Shown here piece after piece: positions 45,951-58,276 of a stretch of DNA of 64,000 bases (within the stretch, counting starts at the first letter, position 1; each line of letters opens with the position of its first letter). Location: positions 1-64,000 of the forward strand of contig LXFE01000976.1 of the NCBI GenBank assembly GCA_001929475.1, in the 5' to 3' direction. Source of the DNA: Neolecta irregularis DAH-3 (taxonomy: Eukaryota; Ascomycota; Neolectomycetes; Neolectales; Neolectaceae). The notes under the pieces are model-generated. The model was not told where the DNA came from. It saw only the letters and a list, made by a program, of their open reading frames with translations, and searched no databases. Position numbers and translations under genes: made by a program.

Positions 45951-48702
45951 CTACACCTTTCCAATAAACCTTTCGATTTGGTCTCCGATTGCGTCTGCGA
46001 TACCAACTGAGGCATTGGGAAATAATTTCGGCCAATTTGAAACAACGGCAGAATCAGGGGAAATATCGATGAGTGGCCCATCGATCATATACCCGCGGAT
46101 CTCTTCCAACAGTTGCCTGTATTTGTCAAAATGAATCAATTCAGCGTCCTTTGAAACTGCGAAAGAAGTATACTTGACGCTGCATTTTTGCAGATCGAGA
46201 TGATGTTCCGAGTCCCGAAAAGATTCAAGATCACGTAGTAAAAAGGCTATGTTGTTTAGAGAAAATTTAAAGGGGAATACGAACGTAAGTAGTGAATGAT
46301 AGACCCACTAGCGAATGAAAGAGCAGACCGATACAGTGGCTCGAATGTGAATACACCCTTGAGATGTTCAAGTGATTCATAAGCAGGTAATGGGATATTC
46401 TTCAGTCAGAAAATTGTTTATCCAGTTTCACCAACATGTGTTATATCTTGGAGCGATGTTCTAGAGAGCCCATGAATAATTGTTCCTGCAGTTTGAAAGT
46501 CTGAGCGGCTCAGTAGAATCTGGTTAATGAGTATGCATATACAAATAAAGGATGCTACCTGAGCAAGTTCAATGAACCGACACATAACTTTAGCAGAGTT
46601 GTCGCTTTCAAATACTTCTCGTTCCACCCAATGCCCAATCTCCGGATCAGTAGGGACGAAGAACCGTAACAACATACAATCTTTGTTCTTCTCAATGCTT
46701 CTGCCATACGCCCTTCCCCCGATGCCCAGTATTCACAAATCACACTCTGATCAACAACGGCACAGTATATGGATATATCCACTCTTGCAAAATAGCGGGC
46801 TAGTTCGCCAATATCAAGCTCCATAAATGTCGTGATGGACACATCTCGCTCTGAAACTTGTCTGGACATAATATCCTCACGTGCGATGCGTGTTGAGTAT
46901 GCGGCGAGCATTCTTGCAACACGTCGAGCTTCATCGATGAAACCAGAATTACATGCTTCGCGAATAAAAGCGCGAATCAGCTTGAGGGACAGGAAAAGAG
47001 AAGATGGGAGGATGATAAGCCATAATTTGATAATATTCAGGATACTTTAGGTGTTATCTAGGTAAGGAAATACTGAGAATACCGTCTTCGAGTTGTATTT
47101 TGCGAACCTTTGTTTCGAAGTTCCAAGAAGAGAAGGCCAAGCAAGTCCTCAGTTGTCGTGAATAGTTGATGCGAGAGAATCATTTGCTCAACAAAAGAAT
47201 CATCTAGAAAATAAATGAGTTTTATGAAAGAAACAGCAATAAAACCTAGTGTAATGATCATCTGATTCGCAAGGTACTGTAGAATCCCCGCTATAATAAG
47301 TTTTCGCTCTTCACATTTGAACACGATGTAAACGCATCGACCTTGATCGTTTATTGCTTTCCAAACCCCTTTTTCTTCAGGCGCGATGACAACGGCTTCG
47401 TCTTTGATCGAAGGAGAAGGATGACCTGAACGAAATCTGGACAATACATCGGCGAAAAGGTTAGTCGTCTTTCCACGTCGAAGAGATCTGCGAAGCCTAC
47501 TGATAAGCAGGGACTTGTGATATACTGGGCATGTACTTCATAGAAGACGTCTCGTCGTCGGAATCACTATCAAACGCGCTAACTTCGTTCGTATTGCTTA
47601 ACGCGGAACTTTCCTGAAAATCAATATGCCGCGAAGGCAGGGTGGACTGTTTGAAAGGTGACTTTGGAGAAAGTATTGCGGGACGGTTGAAATTACTTCG
47701 TAGTTCATGTTCACTGCAGGGACTGCGAAGAAAAGATTCCGAACCACCTATTCGAGGAGGAGCATTTTTCGGCCGTCCTGACTGAACTGAGACATCTGAA
47801 GAGGCAATTAGGAGGGGATTTTGAAAATCAGAGCATACTATCGAATGAAAGTACCTCGAGATTATCAGAACACATGGACCTTCGTTTCTTTGGTGTTTTC
47901 CGGAGAAAGAAACGAGAGATTGAACTATTATGGAAATCTTCGACAGCTGCATGGGGCCTTGTCAAAGAATGGGGACATGGCGAAGTTCTGCAGGGAAGGG
48001 CAATATCGATGGCCAGTTGCTTTGTATTTCTTCGGATTGAGCCGAGGCTGGAAGATTTGCAGGTATTCCCTGTACTTGGAGGAGTTGTCAGGCCTGTAGT
48101 ATGTGAAGAACGGGCAATTCGACTTTGGTCTTGATCCGCCGAATATTCAAGACTGTAGTCCTCAAGTTCGGCTGTAGATGCTTGCGACGACTGTACGGAC
48201 GAGTGGAGGCGGCTTCGGGCAAAGACTTTGTAGCCTTTTGAGGACAAGTCGTCTGCAATAGTATGGGCGAACGAATCAAAGTCGGACAACGGCGGAAGGG
48301 ACGCTTGAGCAGTGGTCATCTGCCTTTTCTACAGGACGGAATCAGCAGGGGAGAGTCGAAATAGCTGCGAACCCGAACTACAGTTTTGGATCTAAATTGT
48401 CTTTCTGCGGCAGGCAATGTTCTCGAGCTTCGATTTGTGGCGGCGTTGCTATACCGTCTGCCCAATCGCAGAGCAAAGTCGGAAATGGGAAATGGCGAGT
48501 GAGAGAGTGCAACGGAAGGATGGACCGGTGGAGGCAGATCGGAGATGAGTGGTTTCGGATCCAAGCATCCTTTGTTTAATTGGCGGTTAGATGATAATGA
48601 TTTGTGCTTGACATTCCGGCTGAACCGTGCATCTGGCAAAATAGTCTTGTTCGGCTTCTTTAAGCGCCCGCTCATAAAGGGCAGCAGAGAATCAAAGCCC
48701 AT
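45951..48702 (-). CDS. Ras guanine-nucleotide exchange factor (Cdc25 family)
   Basis: Activates Ras/Rsr-type GTPases. From the ATG at 48702 (MGFDSLLPFMSGRLKKPNKT) a long disordered, Ser/Arg-rich N-terminus runs through several exons to about 47500 (SLPPLSDFDSFAHTIADDLS, SAFDSDSDDETSS). The RasGEF-N region is suggested by DDSFVEQMILSHQLFTTTED plus LLGLLFLELR. The catalytic domain follows: TTFMELDIGELARYFARVDI, GHWVEREVFESDNSAKVMCR plus FIELA, DFQTAGTIIHGLSRTSLQ and KYRQLLEEIRGYMIDGP, stopping at 45951. Introns are about 30-45 nt; I did not resolve every boundary. No SH3 domain is seen, unlike yeast Cdc25. It converges on MCM4, 303 bp away. Confidence 0.82.
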
Positions 48703-48708
48703 TCAATA

Positions 48709-48966
48709 TTAAAAGGCAATCGCAGGATTTGTCGCGCGGGTTTTTATGTCGCAATCGAAAAGTGCTTCAGCTCTTTTGCCGCGTTCTATTATAGTGATAG
48801 TATAACATTCTGGTGGGACTGGGACTGAATATATTGAATCGCAGTCAAACCCCGGACGGTCATTCTTGAAAGCAGTCGCCACGTCGATCATAACGGCCTG
48901 CAACCCGCGAAGGTTTCGTGCGCTAAGCGAAAAATGATTTACGTGGCCAAGATGTTTGTTGGGCAT
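48709..48966 (-). CDS. Unidentified ORF, possibly the 3' exon of a small gene
   Basis: An 85-codon frame from an ATG at 48966 (MPNKHLGHVNHFSLSARNLR) ends 6 bp before the Ras GEF start codon on the same strand. It contains SVPVPPECYTITIIERGKRA and looks coding. A further minus-strand exon-like frame begins at the ATG 49167 (MARFCPACANMRLEG), with a possible donor right after it; together they could be one short gene with a CPAC start. No family recognised. Confidence 0.4.
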   Translation of the reverse strand: MPNKHLGHVNHFSLSARNLRGLQAVMIDVATAFKNDRPGFDCDSIYSVPVPPECYTITIIERGKRAEALFDCDIKTRATNPAIAF

Positions 48967-49694
48967 AGCGGTATCTCATTCGGGTCGCTTGTGACACTGG
49001 GCGAGCTTCGTTGGAACGATATGAGATCATATATCTCGAACCAAAAGATGCATTGTATGAGTCATCATAGAGTGCAAAGTCCCATCGCATTCTTCAACAA
49101 TCAGTCTAGATGCTTGATGAGAACCTTCAAGTCTCATATTCGCGCAAGCAGGACAAAATCTTGCCATTGAGAAAGCTGCGCTAGAAAAATACCGCCGACG
49201 AAACACGATGTTCTCGGCAAATAGCAATTCTACAGGCTTCTTGTGCGAAAATTCCGGGAATATTTGTTATTTTCCAGACTCTCTGACGTGCTCCTCATGT
49301 CTCTTATTATCAAGTGATGTCGCTTGTTTTGGTAGATCCTTGAATTTCGCATTATGCTGTGGAACGCATTCTTGTATTCAAAATTGACGTCCTACAATTT
49401 CGACCAACGAAGAAGAGAGCGAAGAATATTTGTATGGTGTTATATGGAAAGCGTAAATGTTGTTTGCTGGAGGTTTGAAATATCCATATCGTTCACTCCG
49501 CAGAATTCTCATCTCAAATTATACCCAAACACCCGCCCTTTGAAAAGGCTGGAGATATAACTGGTACCCCTCATAAACCATGGCTGCCTCATGCCGAAAC
49601 AACTCTTCAAACCCGCATGGAAAACTTGTTTTAATTCTTGAAAATAAAGGCTCCACCGCCAGTAGGAAACCATTGCTATGTTCCAAATTGACAA

Positions 49695-50173
49695 GCTCCA
49701 GGAGATCATTTAGGTAAGTTAACTTCGATCCCCCACAGGTGATCTCACAGATCTTGAACAGCCAACGAACGAACATTCCTGGCTTGGCTTAGAACAAGCC
49801 TTTCTTTCGCTTCGGTCGGAATCGCCATCACCCAATTATTTCGTTTGAGTACCAGTGCAACGGGCACCAGTTCTGGAGACCCTCGCATTAAGAAAACAGC
49901 AAAGCCCTTGGGGGCAACTTTTATTGCTACTGCAGCGATAGTATTGATTCTTGGTGTGCGCAGGTATATATTGTCGCCGCGGTCATATCTAACAACGAGA
50001 TATTTCCAATCCCAGAAATTCCTGACCGAGGGGAAATTCCCCGCAAGTAAGGGTAGTATTGCGATAACGTCAATGTTGAGTATTCTGGTCTCTCAACACT
50101 ATTACTGACGCGCTTGTTGATTGTCTAGCTTATCTTCGCTTCAATCATGATAGTCATCACATTGTCCTACTAA
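49695..50173 (+). CDS. DUF202-family membrane protein (5' end unresolved)
   Basis: Introns 49714-49761 (48 nt) and 50088-50128 (41 nt) connect DHLANERTFLAWLRTSLSFA, the DUF202 hallmark, to KPLGATFIATAAIVLILGVR (second membrane helix), FLTEGKFPASKGSIAITSML and a third helix LIFASIMIVITL, stopping at 50171-50173. The family covers small three-helix proteins, including a domain of yeast Vtc proteins and stand-alone fungal proteins of unknown function. The exon before DHLA is interrupted upstream by a stop, so the true start lies in an earlier exon between about 49350 and 49690 that I could not fix. Confidence 0.75.
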
Positions 50174-51019
50174 ATACGATATAGGATCCAGTCCTTCACC
50201 AACGCCTGTACAGTGCACCGGCATTATTATCAGTATTCGTCCATCTCGCCACGTAGCTCATCTCGCCACGTAGCTCATCAACAGTTCCTAGGAAGTTTGG
50301 TATGGGTATTTGTTTCAATCAACCCGTGTCCACAATCTCCATTCTGCTTGCAACTCGATTCTCCGGTCATCTCAAGTGAAGGTTTGTATGAAAATGAATA
50401 GGGGCATATAAGCTTGGCTTTTCTACAACTGGTAGTATTTAGAATGCGGTTTACATTTTATCAAAATTCAGATACCCTATAGTGATGAAATGTCGGCTTC
50501 GAATGGAGTTTCTCAACCAAGAACAGATGTATTATTTCGTCATCATACCTTCTGTCGCAAGTAAAATAGTTACTGCCTGTCCATAAGACTCCGTATCAGC
50601 TGAGGTTACTCTTGAAGAATAAATTCTCCATCAAGAAAAGATGGAGTATATAATCGTTATTACGTCTTTGGCTAAAACTGATATCTAAATGGCCTCGTGT
50701 TTATGACATTCTAGTATATTTCTGGATAAAGACTAAGAATCCCCGAGCTGGAGATCGTATAGTAGCCAGTTATCCGATCCTAAGAGGGAAACTCGGTTTT
50801 CAAAGACTCTTGAAATCATCCCTTATTCTATATCCGTATTCCCGTGCAAATTTTGAATATTTACGGCTGCATTCATATCCTTACCGCAACTCGCCACACA
50901 AAAGTCCTGCAGAGATGAATAAATTGCTATCTAAGCCACAGGATGTTTTCAAAACTCATTTTTCCATATTCATACTCTTAACAAAATAAAGAAATCACGA
51001 GGAATCAGTAAAGCAAAAC
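50174..51019. other. Intergenic, short 17-bp direct repeat
   Basis: A CATCTCGCCACGTAGCT unit is repeated twice in tandem at about 50240-50273. The remaining 700 bp show no gene, long repeat or tRNA-like element. Confidence 0.5.
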
Positions 51020-52758
51020 TCAATAAACCTTCTCTTCCAATTTCATTTCGTTGGCAGGCGCCATTCCAACAAAAGCTCTCAGCAGATTCTCCAAGCAAGC
51101 GCGTTGTTTGTTGAGACCATTGACAACATCGGTGCCAGGTCGGGTAACAGGTGCCTTAAGCCAATAACTCAGGACAGAGAGAACGCTATAGAATGGTTTC
51201 CATTCTGTCTCCCCCTTACTTCTGTATTGCACTCGACTGAAGAGTTCGGCAACGACGACTAAGTCGATGATCAATGGACTGGCGAGGAGCGAATCTTCGC
51301 AGACTGTATGCATGGAGATGGTCTAGTGATCAGAGGTAAACCAAAAGTAATGTACGTTTCGACCGCCCATCATCAGTTCGGAATGGTATTCATCCATAGC
51401 CACTTTGCTGTCTCCGACGGCAGGAACGTATTTTATTACGATACAGTGATCAACGTTCTTTCCAACCTTGTCATTGAAAAGGATTTGGTTAGATGAAATA
51501 ACATCATCAACGACGGAAGCTTTTGAGATCTCTTTGCTTCGAAATTGTTGGGGAGCCGAGAGATTCTTTCCATCGTTGTTTCCGAGATGGTTGTAACTGA
51601 CGATACTCAATGGTCGAATACCAGCATCAACAAGAAATTGAGCGAGTACAGACTTGATTTTGGTTTGACCAGATTTGAAGTCTGGAGTTAGCATGAAATC
51701 AAGGTAGAGGAAAGCACCATCACCGCCGATGAAAGACCTTTTTTGTTCGGCGAGCTCGATACAGCCGGGAACGAGGGTGTTTTGCGGAGCACCGTTGATG
51801 AACGGAACACCTTCAAGGATACAAGCTAGCGCAAAGATCGTTGAGGGTGCAATTTCGGCGTGACTACTCTTGACAGCTTCGAGTAAGTTATCGGCGGTAT
51901 CATTAACTCCTGGAATGACATCGGCGTATCTCTCAGTGTTTGCAGTCCAAATGACGACGACTCGCTCAAGGCGATTCTTTTGTTTGAAATCTCGAATATC
52001 TTTTCGGATATGTTCGAGATGCGCAGATTTGTCATTTCCAGGGATTAGATTATCTGCTCGATCAGACTGGTTCGCAGCGATGAAGTCCGGATAATAGATA
52101 CTGGGCAAGGGTTTAATTTGAGAAAGCTCCTTAGACACCTGTCGCTGAAGGTCGTATTCTAGGACCTTAGCTCGGGACATAGCGTTTGCCAAGTTGGCCG
52201 AGTTCTGAAGTCAGCAGTGACAACCAATCCCAGTATACAATATCCCATCCGCCGATGACGAGGTCATTTGGATGGACCATTGGGACAATTTGAGAAAAGG
52301 GGACGTACACATCTTTCCCTTGTGCATCGATACCAAGTTTGAGAGTGGAAGATTGAGTAACGCTCCCATAGTAGTTGCTCTCTTGTAGGCCATTCTTTGT
52401 TTGAAAGGTTGTCTTGCTTCGATTGGCAACGATAGTAGCAGTGAGAGTGGAACCATTATTTCCGCCGAGACCGATCATCATCAAGCTGAGAATCAACGAG
52501 GATATCAATGGTATCCACATACCCCGTTCGCCGGACATGAGTCTCGGTCTTGAATTCGAATGCAGATTTGGTGGGTCGAACAATCAATCTGTCGTTACTC
52601 TGAATGACATGGGCGTTTTCGTAGACATATTCGGACAAGATCTGATTAGCTTCATATTTGACATTTGGAGCATCAACAAAAACGGAAGGATCACGGGCTG
52701 CAGAACCATTGGAACTCGCGCCAATGGAAAGGTCTTGGGGAATAGCATGTGGTGCCAT
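51020..52758 (-). CDS. INO1: Inositol-3-phosphate synthase (myo-inositol-1-phosphate synthase)
   Basis: NAD-dependent cyclisation of glucose-6-phosphate to inositol-3-phosphate, the first step of inositol synthesis. Introns of 37, 34, 36 and 33 nt leave 532 codons plus stop, the usual length. Motifs: [20 protein letters not shown] (NAD loop), [108 protein letters not shown] and [19 protein letters not shown]. The third intron (about 51700) is 36 nt without stop codons, so ORF prediction alone would insert [12 protein letters not shown] into the most conserved catalytic motif. Confidence 0.97.
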
Positions 52759-53997
52759 AGTGAGGGTTGAGATTATATAGGTTTTCGATGTGGTAAAAAC
52801 TTATTTGGCAGCTCTCGGATTAGCAGAGCAGCCACGGCGAGAAGAGCGGAAAGGGTGATGGGGCGAGTTCAAGAGATTTGAAAACAGTTTGAATGAGCGC
52901 TGGGGCCGGACTACAAGAGTGGATGGAGTGCTGATGAGGGTAGGTGAGGAACAAAAGAAGTCGGGCAATGAGGGTTTTATAGTCTCGGATAGGCGCGAGC
53001 CAATAAAACACGACAGATTTACGGAGCATGTACTAGCAATTGACGTCAGCAGGCATATTAGGGGATGCGCAGCATATAGCATATATTCAGCATATAGGTG
53101 GACACTGCCACTGAACTGAAATAATATGGGAGCAGTATATATGCACGGCATTATCCAACCAGCAGGCAGCGAGCAAGCACTCGCCTCACAATGTTTGAAT
53201 ACCTCTAGTGCTATCGAATTCATCTATTAGTACTCTTAGATTGTCTGCAATCATTCCATTCACGGTCTAGCGCTCATTATCCTCGCCTCACCCATTGCAC
53301 TCGCCTATTTAAGTACTGCCTGGTACTAATTGTACTCTTCTATTGAGTAATTAATACTACCTAGCACCAACTATACCCCCCTGGCGAGTGTATCCAGCAA
53401 CATTGTATTCAACTCGTTAGTACTGTCAGCACTCATTGCACTTGCTTGTCAAATGTTGTCTAGCATCAATTATACTCATCTGTTTAAAATTGTCCAGTAA
53501 TTCAACATTGCACAAAGCAACTCCTTGGTTTTTCTTTTGTGCCAGCTGCCTCATTGGGCAGCTATGCGACTTTGTCTCTGATCACTCCCACCAACTTACT
53601 CAGCTTCTTTTGCATTCTATGCCCACCGTGTCCTCGACGGTCTCGCTGATTTTTTGTCTGCATTTTCTGCCTCCTACTCTTACTCTTCGCGCTAATCACC
53701 ATCGATCGCCACTTAGCTAAAGGTCTGGGACCAAACAGCTAATCATCCTCATATTACCCCTTTTTCTCCGCCAATTCCTTGTTATTGCGCTATTTCCTCC
53801 CTTCTTGCCCTTTCTTCGTTCATTGCATTCCTTCTCTCATCCTGGGGATTGTCCGATTCTCCGTCGGTCAATTAAACTTGTCGCCTCGCCATCCTTGTGT
53901 TCCCTCGGCTATCTCGGTCCCCTCACTGTCCTCCCCGTGCTCGGTCCTTTCGTTTTGCGATCCCTACATTCCTTCCGCTCGTGCAATAAATTTGTCC
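52759..53997. other. Divergent intergenic region between INO1 and the LIM gene
   Basis: 1.24 kb. From about 53260 to 53510 a degenerate motif (CATTGCACTYGCYT...AGTACTG..TAGYA) recurs several times. From 53740 to 53990 the plus strand is CT-rich, as in leaders of highly expressed fungal genes. A 140-codon minus-strand frame with an ATG at 53223 has no homology I recognise and is probably chance. Confidence 0.45.
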
Positions 53998-56026
53998 ATG
54001 ATGGCCCTAGATAATTCCTCCAGAGTCAGTCATATCCTGCCCATTGTCACCTGCAGTTCTTGTGCCGCCGAGGTCGAACTCTCTATGATGGGGGATCATG
54101 TCTGCACACCTTGTGATTCGCCTCTCTTAATCTAGCTAATGTTGATAGTGCCTCCTATTCACGTTTCAGGAAATGCACTACCCGGTCACCAACATCAACG
54201 CCCAACCATTCGTAACCCTTCTTTCTGTACGCCTTTTCCTTTGTCCTCTTTTTCTGACTTTCTAGCTTCTTATGATTCAAACCATCCATCTAATGCTCGT
54301 ACTCCTAACACTCCGCCTAACGAACGATTTCCTTATCAATATCATCAGCAACCGGTGGCCCCAATGCAAAATTCACACTATCCTAACTTACGAAAAGAGA
54401 ATAGTCAGACCTCTAATTATAATACTAATGACCAACAGCTTGGAACGGGTCGCTTTTCAAGTGCATCTTCGACCAGCAGTATTCTTAAACAGGATCCGCG
54501 ATTTCCTGCACCACAACGTTCGATACACGACTTGCTTCAACGACAACTTCCTGGAGATAAGTGGGAGCTCGCTCCACCGAACGAATACGATCGTCTGACT
54601 GGAGATAGTGACGACGATGACATCCATCCTGGTGCCCGAAAACACCCTCGATCTCACAAAGTTCGAGGTTCACCTGCTCCACCAGTCTTTATCGAGAATG
54701 GCGTCAGAGACGATCCCTATAGTTCTCTTCGTTCGCAAGAAGCCCCTGCCCGTCCCAGGACGGGAGATCAACATATCCGTCCAATGCATTCTCAGACCCA
54801 GCGAGGATTCCCAATACAATGGGCCCGAGGGCCTCAGAATTACCGTGATCCGCCTCTGCAAGAAAATGGCAGACCACCGCCTCAAGCATATTCTAACAAA
54901 CCTCATCAACAACGACCAATGACTTCGGATCGCAGATATGATTCCCCTCAACCACATGACATACTACCAAATGGGCAGAACCGCGAATCAAACAGCTCCG
55001 CGATGTCATACCGGTCAGAGGGCGTAAGAGCACCACGACATCCCTCCCTACACGAATCAGCGCCCAGAACAGCCTGTGGCTACCACGAAAGTCGACCAGG
55101 CTATCAGAATGATGCTAGCGACCGTCATCTAATGAATTGGGCTCGTCGTGATGAAGCAGCTCGAGGGCAAGCCTCTTCCACATCCAGCAAACGAACCGCA
55201 AGAACACCGCCTCAGCATCGACGTTTTCCTTCACGGCCCCCCCATGAATATCATTTTGAGAAGAAGTATAGTCGCGGATCCAGTGTTACTTCTGGTAGCG
55301 GATCTATGGCTAGCGATTATCTGGCGAATTCGAGTGCTGCTTCAAGTAGGCTACCTCACCAACTCATACTGATTATATAGGTCCCCCCATATCCAATATT
55401 TCATCAACTGCTCCACGCACAAAATTGCAACAGCCTCCTATCGATCGGGGCTTTAATAACATCCTCCAAGACATTGAATCCCAAATGGCACAACTGCAAC
55501 CTTCTCCGTTCAGTCCCGACCAAACCTCCATTTCAACCCACAAGAGAGGAACAGACACTCATTGTAGAGCATGTGGAAAAGCCGTGCAAGGAAAGGGCTT
55601 GACCTCATCAGATGGGAAGCTCTCTGGAAAATATCATAAAGAATGTTTCCGCTGTCTAGCCTGCCACGCTTCTTTCCCTAACTTCGAATTCTATATTTAT
55701 AAAGATAACCCATACTGTTCATTCGATTACCACAAACTCAATGGTTCCATATGTCTGACCTGTGGCCAGGGTATCGAAGGGACCTGTCTACAAATCGAAG
55801 GCGGTGAAAGACATCACCCTATTTGTTTCACTTGTTCCGTATCCCCCCATCTTATTCGTGGATGAAAAGTTGACTGTCTTAGGAATGCGGGTCCACACTT
55901 GATCAGGACTATTTTGACATAAGCGGACGACCTTATTGTGAACGACATGCAATGCGTTTGGCAAAAATGGATATTAAATCAAACCTCCACATGGAACGGA
56001 GAAGAACCAGAATAATGATGATGTAA
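53998..56026 (+). CDS. LIM-domain protein (paxillin/Pxl1-like)
   Basis: Two adjacent ATGs (53998, 54001). Introns of 36, 35 and 44 nt leave 637 codons plus stop. The N-terminus ILPIVTCSSCAAEVELSMMG plus DHVC is a fungal Pxl1-type zinc element. A disordered Pro/Ser/Arg/Gln-rich region of about 450 residues follows. The C-terminus carries two LIM domains: CRACGKAVQGKG...CFRCLACHASF...CSFDYHK and CLTCGQGIEG...CFTCSECGSTLD...YCERH, with the zinc ligands in the expected order. Yeast Pxl1 acts in polarity and Rho signalling at sites of growth; a similar role here is inference. Confidence 0.88.
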
Positions 56027-56282
56027 CCCTCCCACATCATTTTTGTCATTCTTTGATGTTGTATTTGATTTCGCCATACTTGCCCCTTCTTTCTTTTCAT
56101 TTCTGGGGAAGGATAGTTTGGTTTGGCATGTACATTTGTTTTTTTTCTTCTTTTTTATGTTGTGCCATTTGAGGGTATCGGGCTTTTAATTAGGCTTCCT
56201 TCATCGTTTGATATTTAAAGAAATAAGAGAAAATTGTTTGATATCATCACATTCTATATTATACATCCCATATGCTATAGCT

Positions 56283-58079
56283 CTAAAACTTAATTTTGGT
56301 TGCTTTTACGGTGTCGTCGATATCCTTAAAATGCGCTCCATACGCTGAATGTTCCTTCTTCTTGACGTGGGTACCGAATTTCGTCAGTTCTTCAGGGACC
56401 TGGATGGGTAAGTCATAGCCAACATAAAATAAAGGTACATGTTGCCCGGCTCGTTTCAAGACGTTTACGAGATTCCCAGAATGGCCTTTATCTTGTGAAG
56501 TGAACAAGGTAATGGCCCTTCCCTTCGCCCCTGCTCTACCTGTCCGACCGATTCGGTGCACATAATCTTCAATGGTCAGTGGGAACGTCAAGTTTATGAC
56601 AATTTCGACTTTGGGGATATCGAGACCTCGAGCAGCGACATCTGTTGCAATCAATAGGGGTGTTTTTCCGCTTTTAAAATCTTCAAGCGTTTGCGTTCGT
56701 TGAGCCTGGGATAAATCTCCGTGAATAGCCTTTGCATTGAACCCTTTTCTCTGGAGATTCATTTCGACTCGGCTTGCTTCTTTCTTGTACAATGCAAAGA
56801 CAATGATTCGATCGTCTTTTCTCGTCCCGGATTGATGTTCTTTGAGCAATTGATATAACCGATGTTCTTTATCTCGTGGATCTTCAATGACTTCAACTAT
56901 CTGAGTAACGTTTTGCGAAGCTGCCAAATCGTCGCTGCCAATTGTAATTTTCACGGGATCAACCATAAATTCATCAGCTAATCTGCGAATACTTTCAGGC
57001 CATGTAGCACTCGTCATCACCGTCTGTCGTTTTTCTCGGCTAGGACAATTTCGAATGATACGCTTGATTTCTACTTCGAATCCCGTATCCAACATTCGAT
57101 CCGCCTCGTCAAGGATGAGGAAACTGATTTTACTCATATCCGCTGCTCCTTCTTCGATGAGATCGTTGATTCGACCTGGTGTACCCACGATGATATTCGC
57201 TTTTAACAAGTTCCTGCGTTGAGCGTCTTTCGCGACTCCGCCGTAAAGACAAACACTACGAACGCCTACTTTTTCTCCAAGTTGAGTGAGAGCTTCGTGA
57301 GTCTGCATAGCGAGCTCCCTCGTCGGTGAAAGTACAAGGACACTGACGCCTTCTAATTCGTTGAGGAGAATATGGTTAATTGCAGGGAGACCGAAAGCCA
57401 TTGTCTTTCCGGATCCTGTCTCGGCGATTCCAACGAGATCGGTTCCTGAGAGGAGATATGGCCACGATGCAGACTGAATGGGTGTAGGTTTTTTGTAGTT
57501 TGACAGACCAGCTGATAGTAATGGAGCTACAGAGAGATGCTCAAAAGAAAGAATAGGTGTGAGTTCAGATTTCGCAGCGACTTGGATTATGTGCTTCTTG
57601 AAAAATTCGTCAATCTCGAGGTTTGATACACTAGCAAGAGAGGACTGTTGAATGTAACTGGAAGAAATTCGTGTGCTTGATACTACTGTCGTAGAAGTCT
57701 TTCTCTCCTGTGGATCAGACATTTCTTTAGCCTCTTGGGCTGCTTCCGAAGCTTTCCTTGCAGCTTTTAACTGAGCTCTTTCCTCGTAGATTTCCTTCAT
57801 TCGAGGACCACCATTATTCAATTCTTCTTCGAAATTTTTTTTCGCAGCCTTCTTTGCATCTCTCTCTGCTTTCTTTGCAGCTTTGGTTGCTTTTTTTTCT
57901 TCTTTACTTACCCCGTTGGCTGCATCCGATGTGATCTTAAATTTTGCTTTCAATGCATTTTTCTCTGCCTTACGTTCGCTTTTCGTAGTCATATCTTCGT
58001 GTTCGACCTTTGTTTTCTTGCGTGTCCCATCCGTTGAACGGACTTTCCGTTTTTTGGACGTGGCTTCACTTGTTGTCAT
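56283..58079 (-). CDS. DBP3: DEAD-box ATP-dependent RNA helicase Dbp3
   Basis: Nucleolar helicase of 60S subunit maturation. A single uninterrupted exon of 598 codons. A Lys/Glu/Ala-rich N-terminus (KKAERDAKKAAKKNFEEELN) precedes the core: Q-motif YKKPTPIQSASWP, motif I AETGSGKT, Ia PTRELA, Ib TPGR, II LDEADRML, III TSATWPE, IV region RIIVFALYKKEASRVEMNLQ, V ATDVAARGLDIP, VI HRIGRTGRAGAKGRA. The C-terminal YVGYDLPIQVPEELTKFGTH matches Dbp3 rather than Dbp2 or Dbp5. It is the only long gene here without introns. Confidence 0.93.
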   Translation of the reverse strand: MTTSEATSKKRKVRSTDGTRKKTKVEHEDMTTKSERKAEKNALKAKFKITSDAANGVSKEEKKATKAAKKAERDAKKAAKKNFEEELNNGGPRMKEIYEERAQLKAARKASEAAQEAKEMSDPQERKTSTTVVSSTRISSSYIQQSSLASVSNLEIDEFFKKHIIQVAAKSELTPILSFEHLSVAPLLSAGLSNYKKPTPIQSASWPYLLSGTDLVGIAETGSGKTMAFGLPAINHILLNELEGVSVLVLSPTRELAMQTHEALTQLGEKVGVRSVCLYGGVAKDAQRRNLLKANIIVGTPGRINDLIEEGAADMSKISFLILDEADRMLDTGFEVEIKRIIRNCPSREKRQTVMTSATWPESIRRLADEFMVDPVKITIGSDDLAASQNVTQIVEVIEDPRDKEHRLYQLLKEHQSGTRKDDRIIVFALYKKEASRVEMNLQRKGFNAKAIHGDLSQAQRTQTLEDFKSGKTPLLIATDVAARGLDIPKVEIVINLTFPLTIEDYVHRIGRTGRAGAKGRAITLFTSQDKGHSGNLVNVLKRAGQHVPLFYVGYDLPIQVPEELTKFGTHVKKKEHSAYGAHFKDIDDTVKATKIKF

Positions 58080-58276
58080 TTACGGTGGTTCGTCCGATAA
58101 GGAAAAATTTCCAGAATTCCACAAATAGCAGACCCGAATTCTGTCAAATAAAATTCAATCATCACTACAGCTATTGCGCTTGCCAATAGTCTCTTGTAAA
58201 ATTATATAGAAAATATCGCTTTAACCCCGAAAAAACAACTTCATAGACACAAAATATCCAGTTTTTGATGGACCCT

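Noticed and set aside
49509-49776. 85-codon minus-strand ORF with ATG at 49776
   Set aside because: Overlaps the DUF202 exons on the other strand, which have clear homology; no family motif in the minus-strand frame.
52801-53223. 140-codon minus-strand ORF with ATG upstream of INO1
   Set aside because: Cys/Ser/Leu-mixed composition without homology, lying in the INO1 promoter region; probably chance.
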